Assembly: GCA_013141065.1 (NCBI GenBank)
Contig: JABFRR010000008.1
Location: 124,001-188,000 of the forward strand
Direction: 5' to 3'
DNA from: Bacteriovoracaceae bacterium
GTDB taxonomy: Bacteria > Bdellovibrionota > Bacteriovoracia > Bacteriovoracales > Bacteriovoracaceae
DNA length: 64,000 nt
Below, piece after piece: positions 17,825-25,762 of this stretch; within the stretch, counting starts at the first letter, position 1; every line of letters starts with the position of its first letter. The notes beneath the pieces are model-generated. The model was not told the DNA's origin. It saw only the letters and a program-made list of their open reading frames with translations, and made no database searches. The translations under genes were made by a program, and so were the position numbers.

Positions 17825-18427
17825 CTACAGGCTGAAGTAATCTTTTAAAAGTTGATTCACTTGGGATAAAATTAATGGTTTTGAATATGTATGAAGAATT
17901 GGAGTGAGAATCTTTCCATCAGGTGATAAGACTACAACTTGTGTAGAGTGATCGATCGTATAGCCCATTTGGGATTTTAATGGAACTTTTGAGAATACTA
18001 CTCCAAAATAACGAGCAAATGATTCTAACATTTCAATTGGCACGATTACCGGAATGATTTTTGGATGAAAATGGGAAACATAAGTTTTCATTTCATCCAA
18101 TGAATCTCGTTCTTGATCCAAACCTATAAATATGAAATTAATTTTATCGAGTTTCTCTTTAGATAAATTTTTAAATAAAGAGCTCATTGTTGAAAGTGTA
18201 GTTGGACAAACATCTGGACATGCTAAAAAACCAAAATAAAGTAATGTTATTTTGTCTTTTTTTAGATCTTTTAAAAACACTTTCCCATCCTGGGAATTGA
18301 GTTCAGTTGAAAATGGATCAAAACTACTTTCACTATTTATTTTTTGATATGAGAAAAGCAGAACTGCCACCAAAGTTAATGCTGCTAAAAATGACTTTAA
18401 ACTTTCCTTAGACATAAGAAATTTCAT
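17825..18427 (-). CDS. SCO1/SenC-family copper chaperone
   Basis: The 200-aa protein has an N-terminal membrane anchor (residues about 12-28) and a thioredoxin-like domain with the copper-binding CPDVCPTT motif and the conserved histidine in YTIDHSTQVVV. SCO proteins deliver copper to or reduce the CuA site of cytochrome c oxidase. It heads the SCO-PCuAC-TlpA operon, divergent to the MBL-rhodanese gene, with a perfect palindrome between the two. Confidence 0.93.
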   Translation of the reverse strand: MKFLMSKESLKSFLAALTLVAVLLFSYQKINSESSFDPFSTELNSQDGKVFLKDLKKDKITLLYFGFLACPDVCPTTLSTMSSLFKNLSKEKLDKINFIFIGLDQERDSLDEMKTYVSHFHPKIIPVIVPIEMLESFARYFGVVFSKVPLKSQMGYTIDHSTQVVVLSPDGKILTPILHTYSKPLILSQVNQLLKDYFSL

Positions 18428-18500
18428 ACTGGCATTATATGCATAATTCGATGGTTAAAACATGGGTTACATCATCATAATTCACTTTTTCCTTCAAATT

Positions 18501-18514
18501 ATGTTCTAGAACAT
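18501..18514. promoter_or_regulatory. Perfect 14-bp palindrome between SCO and MBL-rhodanese genes
   Basis: ATGTTCTAGAACAT is a perfect dyad located 35 bp before the ATG of the MBL-rhodanese gene and 74 bp from the SCO start. A related site lies at 16160-16173. Its size and symmetry fit an operator for a dimeric regulator. Confidence 0.55.
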
Positions 18515-18548
18515 CAATCCTTTACATGACTTATGAGAGTATTTGTTC

Positions 18549-19952
18549 ATGGAAACAAAAAAAATGGCACTTTCTTGCGAGCAACTTTATGAAATCTGGT
18601 CAAGTGAGCCAGAACTTTTAGTTGTATTAGATAGTAGGGAAAAAGAACTTTTTAACAAAGGGCATATTCCAGGTGCAACTCATATTACAACTAACGAAGT
18701 AAAAAATACTCTTCTGAAAATTGGAGAAAAACTCGCAGTTATTATTTGTAACGATAACGATAAAGAAAAATTACTTACTGAGCTTTCTCCATTTAATAAT
18801 TTCATGTTTTTACATGAATGCAAAAGATGGGACATTTTACAGTTACCAATAGTCGAAAAATCTATAGATGACATAAATAAAAACCTTATTAACAAAGGCC
18901 ATAAAATGAATAGTAATTCCATTTTCTTTCAGCTATTTGAACCTGAGTCATCAACTTATACTTATATAATTGGAGACTCTAAAACTAAAGAAGCGGCTAT
19001 TATTGATCCCGTCATGGAAACGCTTGACCGTGATATAAAATTTATTAAAGAGCTTGATTTAAAATTGCTCTATGTACTCGATACTCACGTTCATGCCGAC
19101 CACATCACAGCTGCCGGCGAAATGAGAAAACAAACTGGTGCAAAAACAGCTGTTAGCTTACATTCAAAAGTGGAATGTGTAGATCTACTTTTGGAAGATG
19201 GTCAAGAGTTAAAACTTGGTGATAAGACAATTAAAGCAATTACCACTCCAGGTCATACAAATTCATGCATGAGCTTTTACTTTGAAGGTAAGGTTTTTAC
19301 AGGTGACACCCTCTTAATCAGGGGCTCTGGACGGACAGATTTCCAGCAAGGTTCAAGTGAAAATCTTTACCACAGTGTTCATAACAAACTCTACTTATTG
19401 CCTGATGAAACAGTTGTCTATCCAGCGCATGATTATCGTGGATTTACTTCTTCGACTATAGCTCTTGAAAAAAAATTTAATCCAAGATTGGGAGTCGGCA
19501 AATCAATTGATGATTTTACAAAAATAATGAATGAACTAAAATTACCTTATCCTAAAAAAATTGATGTTTCCTTGCCTGCAAATTTAAAATGTGGATTCAT
19601 GAAGGAATCAAGAGTTCTCCACCCTCAAAATGTAGATGGTATTCCTGAAGTTACCAATGAAGATGTCTATAAAAACAAAACACAAATCAGATTAATTGAT
19701 GTCAGAAGACCCGATGAGTTTAATGGTGAATATGGCCACATCGAAGGAGCTGAACTCGTTACGTTAGGAGAAGAACTGACGAATTGGTTATCTAAAAATG
19801 ACAAAAATCAAGAGATTGCTTTTATTTGCAGAAGCGGTGGACGATCTGGAAATGCTACTCTAGAAAGTTTGAAGTTAGGATTTACCAAGACAGTTAACAT
19901 GACAGGTGGAATGATTATGTGGAATGAAAAAAAATTACCAACAATAAGATAA
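18549..19952 (+). CDS. Rhodanese-MBL-rhodanese fusion (persulfide dioxygenase/sulfurtransferase)
   Basis: The protein of about 467 aa has three parts. Residues about 10-95 are a rhodanese-like domain with an atypical loop (IICNDNDKEK). Residues about 120-350 are an ETHE1-type metallo-beta-lactamase domain with THVHADH, TPGHTNSC, GDTLLIRGSGRTDF and AHDYRG. The C-terminal part is a rhodanese domain with an active-site loop CRSGGRSG. MBL-rhodanese fusions couple persulfide oxidation to sulfur transfer. ATG 18549 is preferred to an upstream TTG at 18543. This is a second persulfide dioxygenase besides 15242-16102. Confidence 0.9.
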   Translation: METKKMALSCEQLYEIWSSEPELLVVLDSREKELFNKGHIPGATHITTNEVKNTLLKIGEKLAVIICNDNDKEKLLTELSPFNNFMFLHECKRWDILQLPIVEKSIDDINKNLINKGHKMNSNSIFFQLFEPESSTYTYIIGDSKTKEAAIIDPVMETLDRDIKFIKELDLKLLYVLDTHVHADHITAAGEMRKQTGAKTAVSLHSKVECVDLLLEDGQELKLGDKTIKAITTPGHTNSCMSFYFEGKVFTGDTLLIRGSGRTDFQQGSSENLYHSVHNKLYLLPDETVVYPAHDYRGFTSSTIALEKKFNPRLGVGKSIDDFTKIMNELKLPYPKKIDVSLPANLKCGFMKESRVLHPQNVDGIPEVTNEDVYKNKTQIRLIDVRRPDEFNGEYGHIEGAELVTLGEELTNWLSKNDKNQEIAFICRSGGRSGNATLESLKLGFTKTVNMTGGMIMWNEKKLPTIR

Positions 19953-21250
19953 AAATTATAGTTAAAGGAGACGGTATGTAAGTGAATAGCTTACTGAAGT
20001 CAATCCGGAATAAATGTAGAGAATGGAAAATTTTAAAAGTGTACCTCAGGATTTAAATAGAGAAGCTTCAGGAATGGGCCTGAGCTTAATTTATGAGAGG
20101 GCGAACCGAGGTTCCCCTAACCTGGAGGTACACATGGCAAAGTATAACATTGGTGTTGATTATCACAAAAAGTTTTCTCACTTAGTGGTGAAAGATGAGA
20201 TGGGAAAAGTTTTACGATCTGGTCAGGTAATGAATAAAAAAGCAGACGTGAATAAGTTTTTAAAGCCTTTCACCAATGACTCTGCTGCGGTTTTGGAATC
20301 TTGTAGAAATTGGCAAGTAATGCACGAGTGGCTTGAAGAAATGATTGACCATGTTGTGCTAGCAAATCCGTATAAAGTAAAAGCAATTGCTGAAGCAAAG
20401 ATTAAGACTGATAAAATCGATGCAACTGTTTTAGCAGATCTATTACGAGTGAACATGATCCCTGAATGTTATGTGGCACCGAGAGAAGTACGAGACTTGA
20501 GAACGCTGTTAAGACAACGAATATTTTTTGTTCAAACGAGAACGAAAGTAAAAAATAGAATTGTGACAATAGTTGATCGTTATCCAGAAGAAGTACAGAA
20601 GTGGAAAGCAGTAACGGATCAATTTGGAAAGAAAGGGCGAAAACAAATAGAAGAACTTTGTTTTAGCCCAATGGATAGGGCACTAATAGAAAGAGAAATG
20701 AGTTTTATAGATATGATTAATCTTTACATTAAAGAAATTGAAGACGTTATTGGAGAAAACTTTAAAGAAAGCAAGAATGCTCAGCTATTAAAAACGATTC
20801 CAGGTATTGGACAATTTTTTTCAATGTTAATTGATTCTGAAATTGGTGAGATTGAAAGATTTAAAACAGTAAAAAAATTATCAAGCTATGCAGCCTAATA
20901 CCTGCAACTTATTCCTCAGGGGAAAGACAACTCAGGGACGAATTACAAAAAGTGGAAACCATCTACTTCGATGGGCACTGGTAGAAGCTGTGATACCGGC
21001 AATTGCTAGTGATGAGGAACTAAGAGCGGAATATGATTTTTAAGAAAGAGAATGAATTACAACAAAGCAAAAGTGGCAATAGCAAGAAAGATATTAGCGA
21101 TTTGCTTCAGAGTTTTAAAAAGACGAGAGAGCTTATAAAAAGAAGAATAAAATTGAACTTGAATACAAAAGATTATCGAGGGCAGCATAGCTACCCTCAA
21201 TCTTCAACTTGCCCCCGATTTTTATCTAGTGGTTTATCTATAGGATAATC
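19953..21250 (+). mobile_element. IS110-group element, degraded; exact ends not resolved
   Basis: A transposase lies between the MBL-rhodanese gene and the yeeE-like pair. About 150 bp of non-coding DNA precedes it, the position where IS110-group (not IS1111-group) elements carry their bridge RNA. I could not find inverted repeats, as is usual for this group, so the ends are approximate. The sequence AAAGGAG-acggt-ATG-TAA at 19964-19981 looks like an orphan ribosome binding site and start codon near the left end. Confidence 0.55.
20134..21145 (+). pseudogene. IS110-family transposase with several frameshifts
   Basis: The start is ATG 20134 after a good CTGGAGG site. The intact part to 20898 contains the RuvC-like domain (NIGVDYHKKFSHLVV, IKTDKIDATVLADLLRV) and the start of the C-terminal domain (LLKTIPGIGQFFSMLIDSEIGE, SSYAA). 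Beyond 20898, pieces of the expected tail appear in other frames: LIPATYSSGERQL, then GRITKSGNHLLRWALVEAVIPA, then KAKVAIARKILAICFRVLK. At least three single-base shifts separate them, so the gene is dead as read. Confidence 0.8.
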
Positions 21251-21461
21251 GCACTCTCAAGGAGTATGGGGATTTGAGGATCGAACACCGTGATGTAGCT
21301 CTATAGTAAGAGCACGAATTGGAGAATGATCTTATTTTTATTTGAGCAACGTTTTAGTTGAGGAGAAAACTTTTTCAAAAAAAATGATTAAGTTTTAAGT
21401 ATAGAAAAATATTAAAAACTGAGTACAAAATAAACCTTGTATTCTTACATTGGAGATCAGT

Positions 21462-21887
21462 ATGCAAATTGATTGGATTTATGCACTAGTGGGGGGAATG
21501 ATTATCGGTTTATCCGTTTCAATCATGTTGTTATTTAATGGTAGAGTGACTGGGATTAGCGGAATCGTTAATGGCATACTCACTCCTCAAAAAGGAGATA
21601 CTGCCTGGAGACTTACATTCGTAATAGGTCTTTTCTCAGGAGGATCGCTACTTAATGTAATCGCTCCTCAAGCTTTCAGTGGCGCATTGTCAACACCAAC
21701 ATGGACAGTTGTAGTAGCGGGTTTATTAGTAGGCTTTGGTACTATTATGGGAAGTGGTTGCACAAGTGGGCACGGCGTATGTGGAATTAGCAGACTTTCA
21801 CCAAGATCAATCGTAGCGACTCTCACATTTATTGGTGCTGGTGTTGCTGCTGTTTATGTCCTTCGCAATTTAGGAGTTATTCAATGA
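21462..21887 (+). CDS. YeeE/YedE-family sulfur-compound transporter, first half
   Basis: The 141-aa protein has four predicted membrane helices and the hallmark [12 protein letters not shown] with conserved cysteines. YeeE/YedE (TsuA-like) proteins import thiosulfate or other sulfur species; two-gene split forms like this one often occur beside MBL-rhodanese or Crp/ArsR genes. ATG 21462 follows a TTGGAGAT site; a TTG at 21450 would overlap that site. Its stop overlaps the next gene by 4 bases. Confidence 0.88.
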   Translation: MQIDWIYALVGGMIIGLSVSIMLLFNGRVTGISGIVNGILTPQKGDTAWRLTFVIGLFSGGSLLNVIAPQAFSGALSTPTWTVVVAGLLVGFGTIMGSGCTSGHGVCGISRLSPRSIVATLTFIGAGVAAVYVLRNLGVIQ

Positions 21888-22312
21888 AAAAAAATATAAG
21901 TTCTTTTGTTGTAGGTTTAGTTTTTGCTATCGGATTAGGTGTTTCTGGCATGACTCAGCCTCAAAAGGTTGTCGGCTTTCTTGATCTTTTTGGAACTTTT
22001 GATCCTTCATTAATATTTGTTATGGCCGGTGCAATCGCCGTTCATTTTATAACTTATAAATTAATTAGAAAAAAAGACTCTCCATTACTTCATCCAGAAT
22101 GGCTTGTTCCCACGAAAAAAGATATTACACCTGCGCTCATAATTGGATCATTTATTTTTGGAGTAGGTTGGGCGCTCGGTGGATTCTGTCCTGGCCCTGC
22201 TCTCACCAGCCTGGCAAGTTTTGAACCGCGACCACTTATTTTTATCGGAAGCATGATTGGTGGAATGCTAATCTTTAAATGGATTGATAGTATTTTAAAA
22301 TTTCAAAAATAA
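21884..22312 (+). CDS. YeeE/YedE-family (DUF6691-type) transporter, second half
   Basis: The 142-aa protein has four predicted helices with the motifs GLGVSGMTQPQKVVGFLD and GWALGGFCPGPAL, typical of the second half of split YeeE/YedE transporters, including the conserved cysteine. It starts in a 4-base overlap (ATGA) with the first half, so the two are almost certainly partners in one membrane channel for sulfur species. Confidence 0.88.
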   Translation: MKKNISSFVVGLVFAIGLGVSGMTQPQKVVGFLDLFGTFDPSLIFVMAGAIAVHFITYKLIRKKDSPLLHPEWLVPTKKDITPALIIGSFIFGVGWALGGFCPGPALTSLASFEPRPLIFIGSMIGGMLIFKWIDSILKFQK

Positions 22313-22322
22313 GAGGCATTAA

Positions 22323-23129
22323 ATGACTTTAGAATTAGTTGGCTATTTTTCTGCAATATTCATGGGTCTATCCCTCGGTATGATAGGTGGTGGTGGTTCC
22401 ATTTTAACAGTACCTATATTGGTTTATCTGTTTAATATTGATCCTACTCTTGCTACTGCCTACTCCCTTTTTGTTGTTGGCTTAACTGCTCTTTTTGGTG
22501 GCTTTAATTATTACAAAAGGGGGGAGGTAGATTTAAAAACCGGTTTTATCTTTGCGACACCGAGCTTTATAGGTGTCTATCTCATTCGTTCATTTGTAAT
22601 TCCCAATTTGCCAGTTGAGATTGCTCACATTGGTAACCTAGTTCTAACGAAATCCCTCCTTATCATGCTTTTATTTGCTGTCTTAATGGTTGTGGCATCT
22701 ATCTCTATGATCAGATCTAAAAAAAGCGAAACTAAGAAAAAAGAATTTTCTCCTACAACTCGCATGTTGATTATAGGACTTGAGGGTCTTGTGGTTGGTG
22801 GTGTGACCGGGTTTGTAGGAGCAGGTGGAGGATTTCTCATTATTCCGGCACTTGTTATTCTAGTTGGTCTTCCCATGAAAATTGCCGTAGGTACATCGCT
22901 CTTTATCATCGCGGCAAAATCACTTTTAGGTTTTATTGGTGATGTCCAACATCAACCTTATATAGACTGGATGATGCTTTTAAAAATTGCTTCAATTGCC
23001 ATTGTCGGTTTATTTGTGGGAGTAAAACTTTCAGATAAAGTTTCAGAAAAAACTTTGAAGAAAGGTTTTGGTTACTTCGTTTTAGTGATGGGAACATTTA
23101 TCTTGATAGATCAATTGCGAAAGATGTAA
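22323..23129 (+). CDS. TauE/SafE-family (TSUP) sulfite/sulfur exporter
   Basis: The 268-aa protein has about eight predicted membrane helices arranged as two similar halves, each with a glycine-rich motif (GLSLGMIGGGGSILTVPIL and GGVTGFVGAGGGFLIIPAL). TSUP proteins export sulfite, sulfoacetate or related anions. It follows the YeeE pair by 10 bp. With the persulfide dioxygenases, which make sulfite, it would complete a pathway: sulfur import, oxidation and sulfite export. Confidence 0.88.
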   Translation: MTLELVGYFSAIFMGLSLGMIGGGGSILTVPILVYLFNIDPTLATAYSLFVVGLTALFGGFNYYKRGEVDLKTGFIFATPSFIGVYLIRSFVIPNLPVEIAHIGNLVLTKSLLIMLLFAVLMVVASISMIRSKKSETKKKEFSPTTRMLIIGLEGLVVGGVTGFVGAGGGFLIIPALVILVGLPMKIAVGTSLFIIAAKSLLGFIGDVQHQPYIDWMMLLKIASIAIVGLFVGVKLSDKVSEKTLKKGFGYFVLVMGTFILIDQLRKM

Positions 23130-23144
23130 AGTTGGAAGTAGTTC

Positions 23145-23243
23145 TGATTTTTTTCGCATGCCTTCGACTATTTCATTGACAATAGACTGAGTAGCTTCCA
23201 CTTGCCACACAGGGAGCTCTCTTTCATAAGAGTCCCCTGCCAT
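23145..23243 (-). pseudogene. Possible remnant of a gene downstream of rhuM
   Basis: Just after rhuM on the same strand a coding-like stretch begins at ATG 23243 (MAGDSYERELPVWQVEATQSIVNEIVEG in part). It then runs antisense into the 3' end of the TauE gene and stops there without a natural end. It may be the truncated 5' part of a gene that once followed rhuM. The family is not recognised. Confidence 0.3.
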
Positions 23244-23280
23244 TTGAAAATCTTTAGATTCTGCTTAATGAATACTTGTA

Positions 23281-23999
23281 TTATTTTTTCCCTGATTCAA
23301 TCTTCACTTTAATAAGTTTGATGGCTTTTTCAAAATCTCCATCTTCTTGATCTAACATACTAATTCTCATTTGATTAAATTTTTCATATTCCGTTTCAGC
23401 TTTAGAAATCGCAAGTTCATGACTAATTTTCCCAGAATGATTTAAAATATCGCGGTCATTTAAGGATAAAAAACCTTCAAGCTTTGTAATCCAATCATTC
23501 ATGCTCATCGGGATTCTTCGTCTCGCTTGCCCTTCAGCAAAAACTAAGTACTGTTCAACAAGATTACTTAAAGATAAAAGTTCTTCTTCTTGAAGATAAT
23601 TTTTGGCAACGCTCACATCACCCTTACGAACTTTTTCTCCTCGCCATGTAGTGAGTCCCATGTTGCTCTTTTTTGAATCAGCTCTATCGTAAATAATTTC
23701 AGCGGCAGTTTTTTCAGTGATGGCCCAATGAAGCTTGTTCTGTACGGTCTTGAAAAAATTAATACTAATGTCTGAAGTCGGATCGTAATCCATACTTGTT
23801 GCATAAATTTCAGTGATCTTTTGGTAGAACCTTTTTTCAGAAGTTCTAATATCCTGAATACGTTTTAAAAGCTCATCAAAATAGTCAAACGGATGATCTG
23901 GATTTTTTAAGCGCTCATCATCAAGCACAAACCCTTTTACAATATACTCTCGAATTCTCTCTGTAGCCCACTGCCTAAAGCGTGTACCACGTACAGACT
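23281..23999 (-). pseudogene. RhuM family protein, C-terminal part (gene split by an IS)
   Basis: This part encodes the C-terminal 238 residues of a RhuM-family protein, beginning SVRGTRFRQWATERIREYIVKGF and including KLHWAITEKTAAEIIYDRAD and MNDWITKLEGFL. RhuM-type proteins are widespread accessory DNA-associated proteins of uncertain role, often near restriction or toxin loci. The first residues of the longer frame to 24057 come from the IS. Removing the IS and one CT core joins it in frame to 25441-25762 (1,041 bp, 346 aa). Confidence 0.85.
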
Positions 24000-25438
24000 C
24001 ATATGGATGACCACATTTGCAAGGAAAAAAATACCCTCCTAAAAAATTTATGAGCATCTTGAACTTTCAGACTCATATCCGCGTGCTGGATAACGCATTA
24101 AGTGTGTTCGAATGTGATGTTAACCTTAATCTTCGCTCAGATATATTAATCTATGTCTGCTAACAAGGACTTCATCACAACTTGATCTTATAATTTTTTA
24201 GAAGCGTATTTATCCTTACCGCCTGAGCGGTTATTACTATATTTTAAGCGGCTACGTGTAAAGCTTCCCAGATAAAACTGAGGAACTCACGCGCACACGC
24301 AACTTTTACTTTATTTTTATGTTTACCAGCTTCTAGTAAATTATTTGATTTTTTTCTCAATCGTTTTATGCAACGATCGGCTACATCAATAATTTTTGCA
24401 TCTTGGTGCTTACGATGTTCTGCAAGCCTTTTACTTAACTTATTGGCCTTGTCTACTCGTTGGCAGGACTCAATGGAGGCAGTCCTAATTCTTCTATTTC
24501 CCATTTTTGTAATACTGAGCTTTTTCTCTTTGCCACCAGAGCTATATTCAGCAATATCAAGTCCTGCATATGAAGTTAGTTGGCGAGGGTGTTTGAATCT
24601 TTTAACATCTCCAATCTCTGTGATTAAAGTCATTGCTGTCAACGTACTCACGCCTCTAAAGCAGTTAAGAGAATCTTTTTTCTTTTTATATTTTTCTGTT
24701 TCAGCTAGTTCTTTTATTTTTTCTTCAAAATCATTTATACACTCATCCAATTTTTTTAATTGGAACATTAGAAAATCAAACGTACTTCGAAGAGCACCGG
24801 ATAATTTATTTATTTCACCTATGAGCCAACTTAAATGTTTTGCTGTCCAATGATCTTTGGCATTTTGTTCTTGCTTATAATGAAGATTATTTCTTCGACA
24901 AGTAGACAAAATATGTTTCTTTAAATCTTTTCTCTGATCAACCAAAAACTTCTACTGCGGATTAAATCTCTATCGTGCTCATCTTCTTCCACTGGAACGT
25001 AAATTGTTGTCAGTAAACCATTGGCATAATATTTTGCCATTTTATTAGCGTCCAATCGGTCCGTCTTAACTCTTTTACGGCCAGTTCTGGAATTAGTGAA
25101 GGTGCAATAATTACTGTTTCAATATTTGCTTTTCTAAGTAATCGGCACAATGAATAACCAATATAGGTTGCCTCATAACAGATTTTAATTTCAAAATTTA
25201 ACGCCTTAAATTTTTCTAGTTTTTTTAATAAATCTCCAACGGTAGGCTTTGACGATAGTTCAAAAACCTCTCCAGTTTCTGAGCAAAATGCTCCGATATG
25301 AAAACTCTTGTCGTCGACATCTAGCCCCACATGTAGTATCTTTTTCATTGGATGACCCCCTTTTTGAGTAAGTATTTATTTCCTAAATATTACTTTAGGG
25401 TAACCAGTCCCAGAGTAAAGGGTGGTCATCCATTACTT
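23998..25438 (-). mobile_element. IS1111-type element of the IS110 family, copy 2 (in rhuM)
   Basis: This 1,441-bp element is nearly identical to 11743-13181 but inverted, differing by a few substitutions and single-base indels. It has the same subterminal repeats (GGATGACCAC / GTGGTCATCC). The candidate bridge-RNA segment is on the minus strand at about 23998-24243. The flanks are rhuM sequence on both sides. Confidence 0.92.
24244..25348 (-). pseudogene. IS110-family transposase, frameshifted, copy 2
   Basis: The first frame (25348-25010) encodes the RuvC-like N-terminus without the three deletions seen in copy 1. The catalytic TDRLDANKMAKYY frame follows after a -1 change near GTAAAAGAG, a change shared with copy 1. 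A copy-specific loss of one T near 24945-24950 then shifts into the C-terminal domain (24244-24945). The shared shift could be programmed or an inherited lesion. Confidence 0.82.
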
Positions 25439-25762
25439 CTTCACACGGTAACCTACGGAAATAATCACATCGAGGTTATAATGTAACACCTCGTAATTTC
25501 TACCGTCATCTAGAACTTGTCGGAATTTCCGACAAGTTGTCCCCTCTTCAAGCTCACCCTCTTCAAAAATGTTTTGAATATGTTCTGAAATTGTAGAACG
25601 ACCTTTATCAAAAAGTTCTGCCATTTGCACTTGATTAAGCCAGACGGTTTCATTCTCAAGTCGTACTTCAATTTTTGTCTTTCCACTTTCAGTTTGGTAG
25701 ATAAATATTTGACAAGGTAAGAAAGCAGCACCGCCTTTGGGCGTAATCCACTTGGGCCTCAT
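25439..25762 (-). pseudogene. RhuM family protein, N-terminal part (gene split by an IS)
   Basis: This part encodes the RhuM N-terminus (IFIYQTESGKTKIEVRLENETVW, LNQVQMAELFDKGRSTISEHI, VLHYNLDVIISVGYRVK) with its helix-turn-helix-like segment. It breaks at GYRVK and resumes at 23997. The true start is uncertain: the ATG at 25762 lies inside a repeat that may belong to the neighbouring IS110-type element, and no other ATG occurs before the conserved core. Confidence 0.8.

Noticed and set aside
21033-21248. 71-aa plus-strand frame as a gene
   Set aside because: It is an out-of-frame reading of the degraded IS110-type transposase tail.
23281-24057. 258-aa frame beginning MLINFLGGYFF as a complete protein
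   Set aside because: Its first 20 or so residues are encoded by the IS1111-type element end; the rest is the C-terminal part of rhuM.
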